This document shows, piece by piece, positions 22,552 to 33,725 of a stretch of 64,000 nucleotides of DNA. Made by a program: the position numbers and the translations under genes. Below the pieces are notes generated by a model. That model was not told where the DNA came from, made no database searches, and was given only the letters and a program-made list of their open reading frames with translations. Numbering within the stretch: the stretch's first letter is position 1; every line of letters starts with the position of its first letter. The stretch is taken from NCBI GenBank assembly GCA_012931725.1, contig CM022951.1:32966785-33030784 (forward strand). Direction: 5' to 3'. Source of the stretch: Litsea cubeba (Eukaryota > Streptophyta > Magnoliopsida > Laurales > Lauraceae).

Positions 22552-23889
22552 TTAGAAATAAAATTTCTTCAAGTGGGATGCATTCCATGGTCTCGGCAGT
22601 GGCTTGCCTTCCAAGGTCTTCGAGCTTGTAGGCTGACTTTCCTGCCAGTGAGACTATTCTGAACGGGCCGTGCCAGTTCGGGGCTAGCTTCCCTTCGTTT
22701 GGCTCTCTGTCAGCTGGCAGGGTTTTCTTTAGAACCAGCTCTCCCGCGGAGAACTTTCTCTCTCTGACATTTTGATTGTATGCCCTGGCTAACCGTTGCT
22801 GATAGTCGGTCAGTCGCAGGGCTGCTGCTTCTCGTCGCTCGTCTGCCAGCTCCAGCTCCATTGCCAGGTTTGTCTCATTTCGGCCTTGGTCGACCAGCTC
22901 TGTCCTCAGGGTAGGAAGGCCGATTTCCAAAGGAATGACCGCCTCCATCCCGTAGGCCAGAGAGAAGGGTGTTGCCGAGGTGGACCTCCTTGGAGTTGTT
23001 CTGTATGCCCACAGCACGCTCGGAAGCTCCTCTGTCCATCTGCCCTTTGCCTTGTCCAGTCGCTTCTTCAGGCCGTCCAGGATCACTTTGTTGGAGATTT
23101 CTGCCTAGCCGTTACTCTGTGGATATGCCGGAGTGGAGTAATGATTTCTGATGCCGTGCTCTTGGCAGAAGTCTTTGAAGGACTTGGAGTCGAACTGAGT
23201 CCCGTTATCCGAAATCAGGGTCCGGGGGATGCCGAACCTCGTAAGGATGTTTTTCCAAACGAAGTTCCTAGAGTCCCTGTCCGTGATTGAAGACAACGGT
23301 TCAGCCTCTATCCATTTCGTGAAGTAGTCCGTAGCCACTATCAGCCATCTCTTGTTTCCTGGAGCTCGGTGAAGAGGCCCCACAATGTCCAGGCCCCATT
23401 GAGCGAAGGGCCATGGGCTAGAGAGGGGACTCAGATCTTGTGCTGGCTGATGGAGGGAGTGGGAGAACTTCTGGCACTTCTCGCATTTCCTGGCGTAGAC
23501 CTGCGCGTCTTTCTGCATGTAGGGCCACCAGTAGCCCTGGCTTATTGCTCTGTAAGCCAGGGATCGACCTCCTATGTGACTGCCGCAGATTCCTTCGTGG
23601 ATCTCATACAGGAAGTCGTTCACCTTGCTTGGATGGACGCATTGGAGGTATGGACCTGTGAAGGACTTCCTGTAGAGCTTGCCTTCGGGAGAGAGCCAGA
23701 ATCGCGCTGCCTTGAGTCTGATCCTGTGGGCTTCAGCCTTGTCCTCGGGGAGCTGGTCGTCCTTCAAGTAGGCGACAATTGGATCCATCCAGCTTGGGCC
23801 GGGGTCAGCACAGAGAACAAGCCGAGATGAATGGAGTTCTAAGCTTGACCTCGATACTGACCCGACCTCGATGGTCCTTTTCTTCCCTG
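22552..23889 (-). pseudogene. Tat integrase of copy B, with premature stop and frameshift
   Basis: It has the same domain order as the copy A integrase: H-H-C-C zinc region, rve core with Asp in WGLDIVGP and LISDNGTQF, Glu after NGQAE, then the GPFRI-type C-terminal segment. A TAG at 23105-23107 replaces the CAG of copy A inside the NGQ-AE segment, immediately before the catalytic Glu. One extra C near 22608 changes the frame before the natural end. Protein identity to copy A is otherwise very high, so the copies separated recently. Confidence 0.92.
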
Positions 23890-24347
23890 CTTCGACAGCG
23901 GAGGCCAGGTTTGCAAGCGCATCTGCGTGCGTGTTGGTATCTCGGGATATTTGCCTGACCTCGGCTTTCTGGAAATGGGAGAGTAATTTTTTCGCAAGGG
24001 CTAAGTAGGCCGCCATCCTGTCGTCCCTGGCCTGGTAGTCTCCAGCGAGCTGGCCTAGTTACCAGTTGAGAGTCGCTGAAGATCTCCAGGTGCTGGGCTC
24101 CGAGGATTCGGGCGCTGTTCAACCCTGCGATCAGTGCTTCGTACTCTGCCTCATTGTTTGTCGCTTTGAAGTCCAGGGTGAAGGCCTGCTCTATGACCAG
24201 TCCCTCTGGCGATTGGAGAACTATGCCGGCGCCAGCTCTCTTGGAGGTGGACGACCCGTCGACAAAGATCTTCCATGCCGAGGTGGGAGACTGTTCGACC
24301 TCGATTTCTACTGGCTCGTGCCCTGTGCCCCCCAGTGCCGTGCCGAG
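23890..24347 (-). pseudogene. Second (archaeal-type) RNase H domain of Tat pol, copy B
   Basis: On minus the frame reads WKIFVDGSSTSKRAGAG near 24265, NNEAEYEALIAG near 24145 and FSDSQLV near 24070, giving the Asp-Glu-Asp acidic residues of an RNase H fold. A 1-bp change after SDSQLV shifts the frame into the segment that ends HADALANLA near 23900. This extra RNase H, separate from the one fused to RT, distinguishes Tat-type elements and is presumed to help remove RNA during reverse transcription. Confidence 0.85.
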
Positions 24348-25924
24348 CTAGGTCGGAGCCGGGTTGGGGGAGACGAATTCGACAATGAAGTCTGCCAGGA
24401 TCTGGGCTTTGATCGCAGTTCGGGGACGGTACTGTATATCATACTGCCCCAGTTCAACTGCCCACTTTGAGATTCGCCCTGAAAAGTCAGCTTTCTTGAA
24501 CACTGAACGGAGTGGATGCTCCGTGATCACCACAATGGTGTGGGATTGGAAATAATGGGAGAGCTTGCGAGAGGCACTGACGAGGGCCAACGCAAGCTTC
24601 TCCAATAGAAGGTACCTGGTCTCGGCATCGAGCAGGGTCTTGCTCGTGTAATAGATTGGCTTTTGAACTCCCTCGTCCTCCCTGATGAGGACGGAGCTCA
24701 CTGCGTGATCCGAGACCTGCAAGGTACAAATACAGAATCTCCCCAAAGTTGGGGTGGAGAGTAATGGTGGTGTCATTAAATAAGTTTTGAGTGCGGCCAA
24801 TGCCCGGTCGCACTCAGGGGTCCACTGGAACTTCAAATTTTTCTTTAAAAGCTGAAAGAAAGGCCTGCACTTATCTGATGACCGGCTGATGAAGCGGTTG
24901 AGTGCTGCAGCCATTCCTGTGAGCTTCTGAACTTCCTTCGTGGTAGAGGGGCTCTGGATGCTCTGGATCGCGGTGATTTGGTCCGGATTGGCTTCTATCC
25001 CCCTCCGCGTTACCAAGCTGCCGAGGAACTTGCCAGAGGCTACGCCGAAGGCGCACTTGGAAGCGTTTAGCTTGAGCTTGTATGCGCGGAGGATGTCGAA
25101 GACTTGGCCGAGATCCGCCAGATGATCTCCGGAGTGCACCGATTTGACGACCATGTCGTCGATGTAGACCTCCACCGTCCGTCCGAGCTGAGCATGGAAC
25201 ATTTTTGTGACGAGGCGCTGATGGTTGCCCCCGCGTTCTTTAGCCCGTAGGGCATCACCTTGTAGCAGTAAGTGCCGCGGGGGGTTATGAATGATGTTTT
25301 CTCCTCGTCTGGCTCGTAGAGCGGGATCTGGTGGTAGCCCCTGTAGGCAGTCGAGGAAGCTCATTCGGTCGTGACCAGCGGTGGCGTCGATCAGTTGGTC
25401 AATCTTTGGGAGGGGGAAACTATCTTTAGGGCAGGCCCTGTTCAGGTCTGTGAAGTCCACGCACACCCTCCACTTTCCAGTTTTCTTCTTGACCACCACC
25501 GTGTTGGCCAGCCATACCGGGTACTGGACTTCTCGGATGGCTCCTGCCTTCAGCAGGTTGTCGATCTCTTCGACGACCGCATCTGTCTGCTGCAGCCCTG
25601 TCCTGCGGGCCCTCTGCACTACCGGCTTGTGGTCGGGGTCCACATTCAGCTTGTGGCACATGACTTCAGGGTCGACCCCAGGCATCTCGCTTGGGCTCCA
25701 AGCGAAGACGTCGACGTTCTGCATCAAGAACCGAGAGAGTTCGGCCCTTTCCTCGTCTGGCAGCTGGGTGCCAATCAGGAAGAACCTGTCTGGATCTGCC
25801 GGGTTTAGCCTGACCTCGGCCAGGTCCTCGATGCTCTTCTTCTCAGGATCTCGGCCGATTTCGTCGAGGCCTTTCTCGAACTCGGCGAGGTTGACGCGCT
25901 CTGGCTCCTTTACTGCCGGGACCC
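24348..25924 (-). pseudogene. Reverse transcriptase with RNase H domain, copy B
   Basis: The frame is open upstream of the ATG at 25727, so that codon is not a real start. RT shows VDFTDLNRACPKDSFPLP, the MSFLD palm motif, and the YIDD active site at 25166-25155. The thumb and connection follow, then the RT-linked RNase H ending AQILADF. Two single-base indels, near 25360 and 25215, offset each other, so about 50 codons between MSFLD and VTKMF are read out of frame. The enzyme is therefore dead although the frame is restored before YIDD. Confidence 0.93.
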
Positions 25925-26689
25925 GCGGCCAGCATGCACTGCCTGGCTTGCTGCTGATCCCCCTCCACTGTGACTACTTCCATCTTGCCCTCCTTGTTCT
26001 CATGGACGAACTTCAGCTTCTGGTGGAGGGAAGAAGGGACTGCTTCTAACTTGTGGAGCCACGTTCTGCCCAAAATGACGTTGTAGGGAGAAGGGGCATC
26101 CACGACCAGGAAGTCGGCCGACACGGAGGCTCCGCCAACTTGGGTCTCCAAGGTGATCCTGCCCTTGGGGTAGACTGGCGTGGCGGACAACCCTAGCAGG
26201 GGTGCACGGACCTCCGTGAGGTCTGCTTCGGAGAGTTTCATCCTCTTGAAGCAGTCGTAGTAGAGGACCTCGGAGGAGCTGCCGGAGTCGACGAGGATCC
26301 TCTTCACTGTGAAGTCTCTCAGCTTCATGGTGAGGAGCAGGGGGTCGTTGTGAGGGAGCTGGATTCCCTCTAAGTCTCTGTCCGAGAACGAGATGGCGGG
26401 TCGGTCGCGGCGGGCTTTCTTGGATGCCGGGGCGAGCTCGGCCTTCATCACTTCTTTCCCGTGAGAAGCCCGCCTGGCTTCGGCACGGGCCTGGGAGCTG
26501 TCCCGGGACGAGGAAGCGGGAACTGAGGACGCCAGATGGATCACGTTAATGATCTTCTCCGAATCCTCGCCGTCAGGAGCCTGGGCTGCGCTCTGGTGAA
26601 TCCGGCCCTCGCTTCCGCCGGCATCACCTGCCTTGACGAATTCTGGAATGTGGCCCTCTTCGGCCAGCTTCTCCAGGTACCACTGCAAA
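25925..26689 (-). pseudogene. Retroviral-type aspartic protease domain, copy B
   Basis: The frame contains the active-site VDSGSSSEVLYYD near 26290 and the flap-side VILGRTWLHKLEAVPSS, typical of Tat/Athila protease. It would process the gag-pol polyprotein. A frame change from the upstream gag reading lies near 26680 and another to RT near 25925, so it is cut off from both neighbours. Confidence 0.88.
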
Positions 26690-28306
26690 GTCTTGCAGTC
26701 CTCGGTCTTGTGCCCGTTACCCCTATGGAAGGAGCAGTAGTGCTGGCTTCGGCGCCGGAGGTGGGCTCATTCTTCAAGGGCGGAGGGTACTTGAAGAACG
26801 GCTTGGACCTGATCTTGGTCAGGATGCGGTAGATCGGCTCCTTGAAGACGACGCTGACGCTCTGACTGGCGCTGGAGGGAGGTCTGGGCTTCCAAGTGCC
26901 CCCAGACCTGGACGACGAAGGCTTCGCCGAACTGGAGACCCAGGCCTGCTTGGGCTCCTGCTTCTGGGAGGGCCTCCCGCCTCTTTGCCGAGGCTGGCTA
27001 CTCTTCTGCTCGGGCTCCGGACGCCCGTCCTGATCCCTGGCTCGGATCTCGTCTTCTTCCTGGGCGATGAAGCGCTTTATCCGGGACATCAACCCTGGCA
27101 TGGATTCTGGGGGGTCCCCGGCCAAGTCTTTTCGCAAGTCGTTGCAGGGGATCAGGGCATGCTGGAAGGCGTAGATCGCTATCTCTTCCCTGGTGCCCTC
27201 GATCTGGCTGTAGACCGCCCAGAATCGCTGGGCGAACTTGGCGAGGGTCTCACCCTGCTTCATTCTCAGGGCGAGGAGGTCCCCTTCCTTCTTGGGGACG
27301 GCGCTGTAGGCTTGGAACTTCTTTAGGAAGGAGAGCTGGAGCTCCTTCCAGCTCGAAATTGGCTTCTCTGGGAGAGAACAGAACCACTTCAAGGGGAGGT
27401 CACCCAAACTGGAGGAAAAGATTTTGCAGTTCAGGTGACCCTCATTCCCCCAGATGGACATCTTCTGGGAGAAAGTGTCGGAGGTGAGCGGATGGGTCGG
27501 ACAGTCCGTCATAGGGGACGAACCGCGGGACAGTGAACTTTCTGGGCAAGGGGGCGCGCTCGACCTCTTTGGTGAAGGGTGAGCCCCCCAAATCAGTGTG
27601 GCCACAGATCTGCTTCTGGTCCCGCACGTCCAGGTTGTGCTGGAGAGCCAATCTGACGCGTTTGTCAAACCGCTCCTGCTCATCGTCCTTCTCTGGAGTC
27701 TGAGCTCTGGGCTTTCGCTTGGGGTGGCTCGGGCTATGACGGCTATGAGTTCGGCCATCGCGGCTATGATGACTCCGGCTGTTGCTCGAGCCTTCGTCAC
27801 GAGCCTGACTCCGTTTATGGTCCAGATGATTTCTGAGGTCCTCGCGGGGAGGCTGGGCTGCCCTGCTGGGGGCGTCCCTCTTCTTCCCTTGAGGCTCAGA
27901 GACCTGCCTCAAGGAGGCAGTTTGCGCTGCCCTCAGCTGCTGCTGGAGCTCGCGAATCAGCTGCTCTTGCTTCTGGAGGAGAGCAGTTTGGGCTTCGAGA
28001 ACCTCTCCAGCGGTAGGGGGGTTGAACGTGGCGCGTCTCTCCTACGGCCACGGCTTTGTCCTTCCGAGGACGCTCATGCCGACGCTCGTCGCGTCTGGGT
28101 GGCATGACTTCTTCTGCTGAGATCGAGGCCTCGAGTCCCTCTTGGAGTGGGAACTCGACAAAGAGCTGAGAGCCTAAGCGGCCCTCGCCTGCAGACGTGC
28201 CATGCACCGTGCGGGAGCGCCCTTGAGGAGGGACGTCCGTTGGCGGTGGTGGCAGCTCGAGCGCTGCTCTCGAGGACTCTACGCCCTTCCTAGCTTTCGG
28301 AGGCAT
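26690..28306 (-). pseudogene. Tat gag (capsid) of copy B, frameshifted
   Basis: An ATG at 28306, 70 bp after the primer binding site, starts MPPKARKGVESS. The N-terminal third is Arg/Ser/Glu-rich. The retrotransposon gag capsid core spans about 27480-27050 (FSSSLGDLPLKWFCSLPE, FLKKFQAYSAVPKKEGDLL, FAQRFWAVYSQIEG). Frame changes near 27900 and 27480 and at the protease junction near 26680 break the reading into three pieces. Confidence 0.88.
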
Positions 28307-28358
28307 GGCTTCTGAAAGATTGAGGTTAAGAAGGTTGGGAAGGTTGGGATATTACTTT

Positions 28359-28376
28359 CCCACAGACGGCGCCAAT
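28359..28376 (-). promoter_or_regulatory. Primer binding site of copy B
   Basis: TGGCGCCGTCTGTGGG reads on minus directly inside the 5' LTR. The first nine bases fit a tRNA-Asp acceptor end, as in other Tat elements; the rest matches poorly, so the tRNA identity is tentative. Confidence 0.6.
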
Positions 28377-29263
28377 TGTAGGTGCAGAAAATAATGACCC
28401 ACAATAAGGGGGAGCCTTAGAGGACTTATCCGAGAAGATGATGACTGGGAATGACTGGGTACCGTCCGAAAGCCTGAAAGAGAAGAGCAAACGATCAAAG
28501 GACCCTGGCCTGGGCGGCGCAAGGCTCTCCGATGCCAAAGTCAGTGAATGAACTGGAACAATGGAAAGAGAAGAGAGACAGAGTAACGGCTCTGTATATG
28601 AAATTGTGCGTACCTTGCATGTGGAAATGCAATCCTTTTATAGAAGATCTGGAAGATATCTAGGACGATATCTTGGCATGGGTCTCATGATTCACTGGGA
28701 AGTCATGATCAGCCCACGTTGCAATTAATGCGGTCCAATCCAGCCCACTCTGCATTAAATGCGCGTCGGATCAGCCCACGTCGCATTTAATGCGCGTCTT
28801 GTTGGGCCAGATCGTGTTGGACGCCTTTGGCGGTAGGGGATCGTGGGATCTGCCCTCGGGCCTTGCCCTGATGTGGCCTTAGCCAACTGGATGTTGCCTT
28901 GTCAGGATCTGGCGAAGATTGTGAGCGGCTGGATGTCGCGTCTGTCCCACTAGCTCGTGCCCCTATCCCACCACGTGCCTGGTGACGTGGGGGATGAGGG
29001 GCGTGAGTGGAGACTCTTTCTGTCTTCGGCTCCCATCCCGCTTCTTCAGCCGAGGTGGAGCTTTCTGCCGAGATGGCGCCCGGGGTGGCTCAGTTCGGCG
29101 CTAGTGGCCTGGAAGTGCCTGACTTCGGCCGGACCTCCTATCCTGGTAGCCGGGGTGAGCTTGGTGCCACGTGGATGGCATGCGGATAGCACGTGAGAGT
29201 GCTTAGCCTCATCTGATGGCTGTGATTAGCGTAATCCTGTGGTTCTGGAAATCTCCCCACACA
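28377..29263 (-). repeat. 5' LTR of copy B (887 bp)
   Basis: Near-identical to 16458-17343. The TATA-like CTATAAAAGG is at 28643-28634 on minus. Counted differences are mostly transitions. Confidence 0.95.
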
Positions 29264-29268
29264 ATATT
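29264..29268. repeat. Target-site duplication of copy B, right
   Basis: ATATT, identical to 16453-16457. Confidence 0.92.
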
Positions 29269-29689
29269 CATATTCCATACACAACACATATAGGCCCCCA
29301 AAGGTCCCCATCTCATATTCACAGCATGACCCTTAGTGCGAGGTCGTCACCTCGTATTGTGGTAGTAGGTCAGGGTACCATGGCCTCTTTTGGACTCATC
29401 TCCTTTTTGATTAATTAATCTTCATGTCTCATGATTAACGTGACTCATACAGGATTCTTTACTTGGGTTCAAATATGTAATCAACCCCTTACTCCAGCTT
29501 GTATTTGTTGCCCCAATTCCCATCTCAAAGTTTGTAATTGATGATATTCTAAATTAGGTTAATGTTTATCATCTATAATAAAAGCTAAGAATCCACTGCA
29601 CCCATTCCTCAGCAACATGCCAACTTTAATAGCTGAAATTATCATTGTTCTAATAGGTTCCCTTTTCTCCACAACACTAGTGTGGGATA

Positions 29690-30060
29690 CCCTTAAAAGT
29701 AGATACGAACAACTTTGTTAAAACCATCCAAAACAACCCAGTATTCGGAAAGCCAATCCATTCCTATTATAACGTCGAAATCATCCATGCGAAGAAATAC
29801 CAGGTTAGCTGGTATCCTGGTTTGCCCAATCTCTAACACACAATCATTAAATACAGTTCTAGTGCAAATTTGTTTCTAATGGGTGTTGACAGTACTACTC
29901 CATGAGTCAACGTGGAGGGGGAATCTTCCAGCTTAGCAGCAAAAGCGTGTGAAACAAAGGAATGTGTTGAACCAGGATAAAAAAAAGAATTTGCTTCATC
30001 ACTAGAAATTAAAACCATACCCATATCTACATTGTTGGCTGCCTCCACATCCTAGTGAGT
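29690..30060 (-). pseudogene. Chromovirus-like gypsy protease fragment
   Basis: The minus frame has FYPGSTHSFVSHAFAAKL (a decayed active site, with Pro-Gly where Asp-Thr/Ser-Gly is expected) and, after small indels, FDVIIGMDWLSEYW, both standard for the protease of Tekay/Del-type elements. Upstream residues resembling RVFYMT fit the gag-protease linker. RT is absent; the reading runs into LTR-like sequence, so the element is internally deleted. Confidence 0.75.
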
Positions 30061-30092
30061 CATATAAAAAACCCTTGCATTCGGGTGTTGCC

Positions 30093-30260
30093 AAGGGCGG
30101 AACCAGGAAATACACAATGGGGGGCCAATATAGATTTTTTTTTGGGGGGTGCGTTGTAAAAAACTGCTATAAGTTTTCATGAAACTAAAGGGGTGTTTTT
30201 GCAATTTAGGGTGGCCATGGCCCGATGGCCACTGCCAGCCCCTCTAGTTCCACCCCTTGC
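30093..30260. mobile_element. Small MITE, hAT-like ends (about 168 bp)
   Basis: Left end AAGGGCGGAACCAGGA and inverted right end AAGGGGTGGAACTAGA form imperfect terminal repeats. TGTTGCC flanks both sides (30086-30092 and 30261-30267), a plausible 7-8 bp duplication. It sits inside the gypsy gag-protease remnant. Confidence 0.6.
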
Positions 30261-30596
30261 TGTTGCCTTCCTTGGTTCCCTCCTTTTTTTTTTTTTTGCT
30301 AAGTTGCAAAATTGAAAGGAGATACAACCAAAAGGAAAAACCAACAAAAAAAACCACCCACAATAGGGGACAGCCCACTATCACAAACTGGGAGAGTGCT
30401 GGATGCATAAGGCTAAGAAAGAATCCGAAGAAGAGCTAGAGAAAGATGAAGACATTTTTCCAAGAGCTTGGGAAGCATCTGCCAAGAAGAAACTAGAAAC
30501 CATTTCTTGAGAAGGCTTCATACCACTGAACAGAGAGAGATTTCTAACCTTCCACAAGCTGAATAGGGCCACCAGAAATAGAGCACCAAGACCCTT

Positions 30597-31040
30597 TTAA
30601 GCTTTTGAGCAAGAACTAGCTGAGAGATAGCTCCATAGAGAAGAAGCCGTGACTGCAATAGTAGCTCTGAAATTACCTTTTCGCTGAAACCAGTCCAAGA
30701 AGATCAAGTCAAAGGGACAGAGGAAGAAGAGGCTATAGACTAATTCTTGGTGCTTACCACAGAGGTAACAAGAAGACGCCAGCTGCACCCCAATGGATTG
30801 CGCCCAATCGTTGGTAGGGAGTTTGTTATGGAATAGCTTCCAAGTAAAGCAAGCAATGGAGGGCTTGAGGAGACTGTTCCAAGCAAACTTAGACCAACAT
30901 CTTGGAAGACCCCTGGTTCTAGCTGAATCCCAAGCAATAGAGAAAGGGAGATGGCTAGAGTTGGTGCTTGACCAAATCAATTTATTAGGAACATTTGAGA
31001 GAGAGAAGTCCATCAATAGAGAGGAAGAGAAGGAAACCAA
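30597..31040 (-). pseudogene. LINE C-terminal zf-RVT domain
   Basis: The frame reads KPSIACFTWKLFHNKLPTND, then CYLCGKHQELVYSLFFLCPF, the Cys-rich signature of the zinc-binding domain that follows plant LINE RTs. The frame is interrupted before and after. Confidence 0.8.
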
Positions 31041-31301
31041 TTGCTGAGGGAGATCTGAAGATGTAATCAGCTGGTGGTTGGAAAGATGCCATGCACAGAA
31101 TCAGTCCATGGGAGGGAAACGGCTGGAAATTGGTGAGATATCGAGAGAGGACCATGCCATTTATCTTGTCAAAAACTTATATTTCTCCCATCTCCCAGTT
31201 GCCAGTGGCTGTTTTGAAAAAGAAAGTGAGAAAACCTTTTTATAAGCTTCCAAATACAAGAGCACGAGAGTAAAGAGCTAGGGTGCCAAGGAGAAAACCC
31301 T

Positions 31302-32679
31302 TTAAAGTATTTTTCTTTGAAGCTGGAAGCCCATAGAAAGGGCAGCCCAGCCTAATTTAACCATACTGGCTTTGATTAAGTACTGAATTCTACGAAAACC
31401 CAGGCCACCTTCTAACTTGGGGAGACAAACAGAATGCCAACTTATGAGACTTCTCTTATCTTGCATAGATCCTCCAGACCATAGGAAATTCCTCATCCAT
31501 TTCTCCAAGAAATTGCAAATCGATTTCGGAATGGGAAGAACAAGAAGCATATGCATAGGAAGGCTTTGAAGGACGGCTTAACCAGGATCATCCTACCAGC
31601 AAAAGAGAGCATCTTGCATTTCCAACTAGCAGCCTCGCCCTAAAGGAGGCCTTTAGACTCTCAAAATAGATCGCTTTAGGACTGCCAATGAAGAGAGGGA
31701 CACCCATATATAACACTGGAAAAGAGGCTTGAGAAATATCGAGACTCCTCGAGGTCCTAATTTTGAACAACTGCCTGCTATTCCCAAAAAGAACCTTACT
31801 CTTCCCCATATTGAAGTGTTGACCAGCGGCTAATTGATAGGAATTCAAGACACCCTTAATAGCCTTGATGCTACTGGGAGTTGCTTGGAAGAAGAGAAGA
31901 ATATCGTCAGCAACCAGTAAGTGACAGATAGAAGGAGAAGAGGGAGCTCTATATATTGGCCTGATTTTCTTTAAGCTAACCAGCTTCTCTATATTAAGAC
32001 TAAGGACTTCTTCAGCTAGGATGAAAAGATAAGGAGAAAGCGGATCACTGTGCCTAAGACCACACTCCAAAGCAAAGTAGCCAGCGGGCTCTCTATTAAC
32101 CAGAACCAAACATTTTGGAGAAGTCACGCATTCTTTAAAGAGATAAATCCAAGCACTGCTAAATCCAAAAAATTCCAGCACTCTAAACAGACAAGTCCAA
32201 TTTAACTTGTCAAAAGCTTTGGAAATGTCCAGCTTTAGACAAATGCCTTTTCCCTTAGCTCCCTTTTGAAGATTTTGAGTCAACTCATGCGCCAAGGCTA
32301 TGTAATCCTGCATCTTTCTCTTCTTAAGGAAGACCACTTGATGATTGGAAATGAGATCCGGAAGGATGGAAGCCAGCCTAGAAGCAAGGATCTTAGAGGA
32401 AACTTTGTAGATGAAATTGAGCAAGCTAATAGGGCGATAATCACCAAAAGAGGTAGGAGCAGCCACCTTAGGAATAAGGGAGAGAAAGGAGTTAGATGCC
32501 TTCCAAATCTTCTTAGAGATGAAGAAATCCTGAACTGCAGCTATTACCGAAGCACCCACAACATCCCAGCAGGAACATAAAAAAGTCCCCGAGAACCCAT
32601 CAGGACCAGGAGAACTAGACCTTTTGAGGCTGAAGACAGTAGCTCTGATTTCTTCATTAGAAGGGATGGAAATAAGCAT
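31302..32679 (-). pseudogene. LINE reverse transcriptase
   Basis: Plant L1-type RT motifs run in order: SSSPGPDGFSG, FGDYRPISLLNFIYKVSSKI, LKLDISKAFDKLNW, HSDPLSPYLFILAEE, and the active site as VADDILLFF instead of the usual F/Y-ADD. VLYMGVPLF follows. After a frame change the thumb region continues at 31556-31302 (NFLWSGG, WHSVCLPKLEGGLGFR). The enzyme would carry out target-primed reverse transcription; broken frames and altered motifs indicate a dead copy. Confidence 0.88.
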
Positions 32680-33006
32680 AGCATTTTGAAGATCTGAAAC
32701 CCGTCCACTATTGACTTGAAATAGCAGAGGATCAGCTGCCCAAAGGAAGACTTGTAAACATCAGAGAAGAATTCAACAGCAACATTCTTGATAAGAAGGT
32801 GATCCTCCAGAGTGTTGCCCTTGAACTCAATCTTTTCAATTCGGTTTCTAGAGCCTCTCACTTTAGCAGCTAAATGGAAAAAACTAGTATTCCTGTCACC
32901 ATCCTTCAGCCAGTTAATCCTAGATTTCTGCTTCTAATGAGTTTCTTAAGCCTATAACAGATTTTGGAGAGAGCTTCTGGTTGTCCTGAGAGCCGCATTT
33001 GCTAAG

Positions 33007-33725
33007 TCAAGAAGAGCTGCATCCATACTTGATTGCAAAGAAAAGAGTAGAAGATTTAGCTACAGAGATGTTAGCTTTAAGATTACCAAAGACTTCCCGA
33101 TTCCAAGACCTGAGAGTAATTTTCAGAGATGTAAGCTTCTTCCAGAGAATAAACTGAGGGTTGCCATAGATTGGGATACTCCAAGCCTTAACCACCAATT
33201 CCTTGAAAGATGGGTGACCTATCCACATTTCTTCAAATTTGAAGGGAATATATTTAGCAATATTAGGTGGGCGACTGGAAAGAAGAATTGGACTATGATC
33301 CGAATTTTGCCTCACTAAATGCTGCAAATAGGAGTCTGGGAAGGAGAAAGCCCATGCTTGATTGGTGAAGGACCGATCTAACCTGTCTGCTACATAGGAG
33401 TTTCCTTGCCTATTGTTAGACCAAGTAAACTGATTTCTAGAAAATCCTATATCCAAAAGCCCTGAGGTAGCAATCATATTGTTGAAATCAAAAGTGGCAA
33501 GGGAGTGGATGGGATGAATACTGAACTTTTCAGCTGCTGAAGAAATAGCATTGAAGTCACCCATAACTACCAAGGGAAGGTGGTTAGGTAAAGAGGGGGA
33601 GATAAGATATTGCCAGAGAAGTCTTCTTTGGATGAAGGAAGTGGAAGCATAAATGCCAGTAATGAAAGCAGATGGCCCATTTAATGAGGAATTAAGGGAA
33701 ACAGTAAGATGTTGGGCTGTGATCT
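33007..33725 (-). pseudogene. LINE endonuclease (EEP/APE-like), N-terminally truncated
   Basis: The minus reading GIYASTSFIQRRLLW, then VVMGDFNAISS, FTWSNNRQGNSYVADRLDR and SDHSPILL matches the exonuclease-endonuclease-phosphatase domain of plant LINEs. It includes the GDFN and SDH catalytic motifs. The first half of the domain is not readable next to the inserted block. Confidence 0.85.

Larger units (their letters stand above)
16458..29263 (-). mobile_element. Complete Ty3/gypsy Tat-clade LTR retrotransposon, copy B (12.8 kb, coding-defective)
   Basis: It is bounded by TG...CA LTRs (16458-17343 and 28377-29263) and by the perfect duplication ATATT. On minus the order is 5' LTR, primer binding site, gag, protease, RT with RNase H, second RNase H, integrase, 186-bp tandem array, antisense ORF (on plus), polypurine tract and 3' LTR. 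The second RNase H between RT-RNase H and integrase marks the Tat clade. By eye the LTRs differ at about nine substitutions and one indel, about 1 percent, yet gag-pol has many frameshifts and a stop. Confidence 0.95.
14809..30092 (-). mobile_element. Relic of a chromovirus-like Ty3/gypsy element, host to nested insertions
   Basis: The plus-strand reading at 14809 starts TGTCATGACCCAAAC, the complement of a typical gypsy LTR end (GGGTCATGACA). Matching LTR-like sequence continues across the Tourist-like element and copy B to about 29600. A minus-strand protease remnant follows at 29690-30060. RT and integrase are missing, so the element is internally deleted. The outer limits are approximate. 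Confidence 0.5.
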
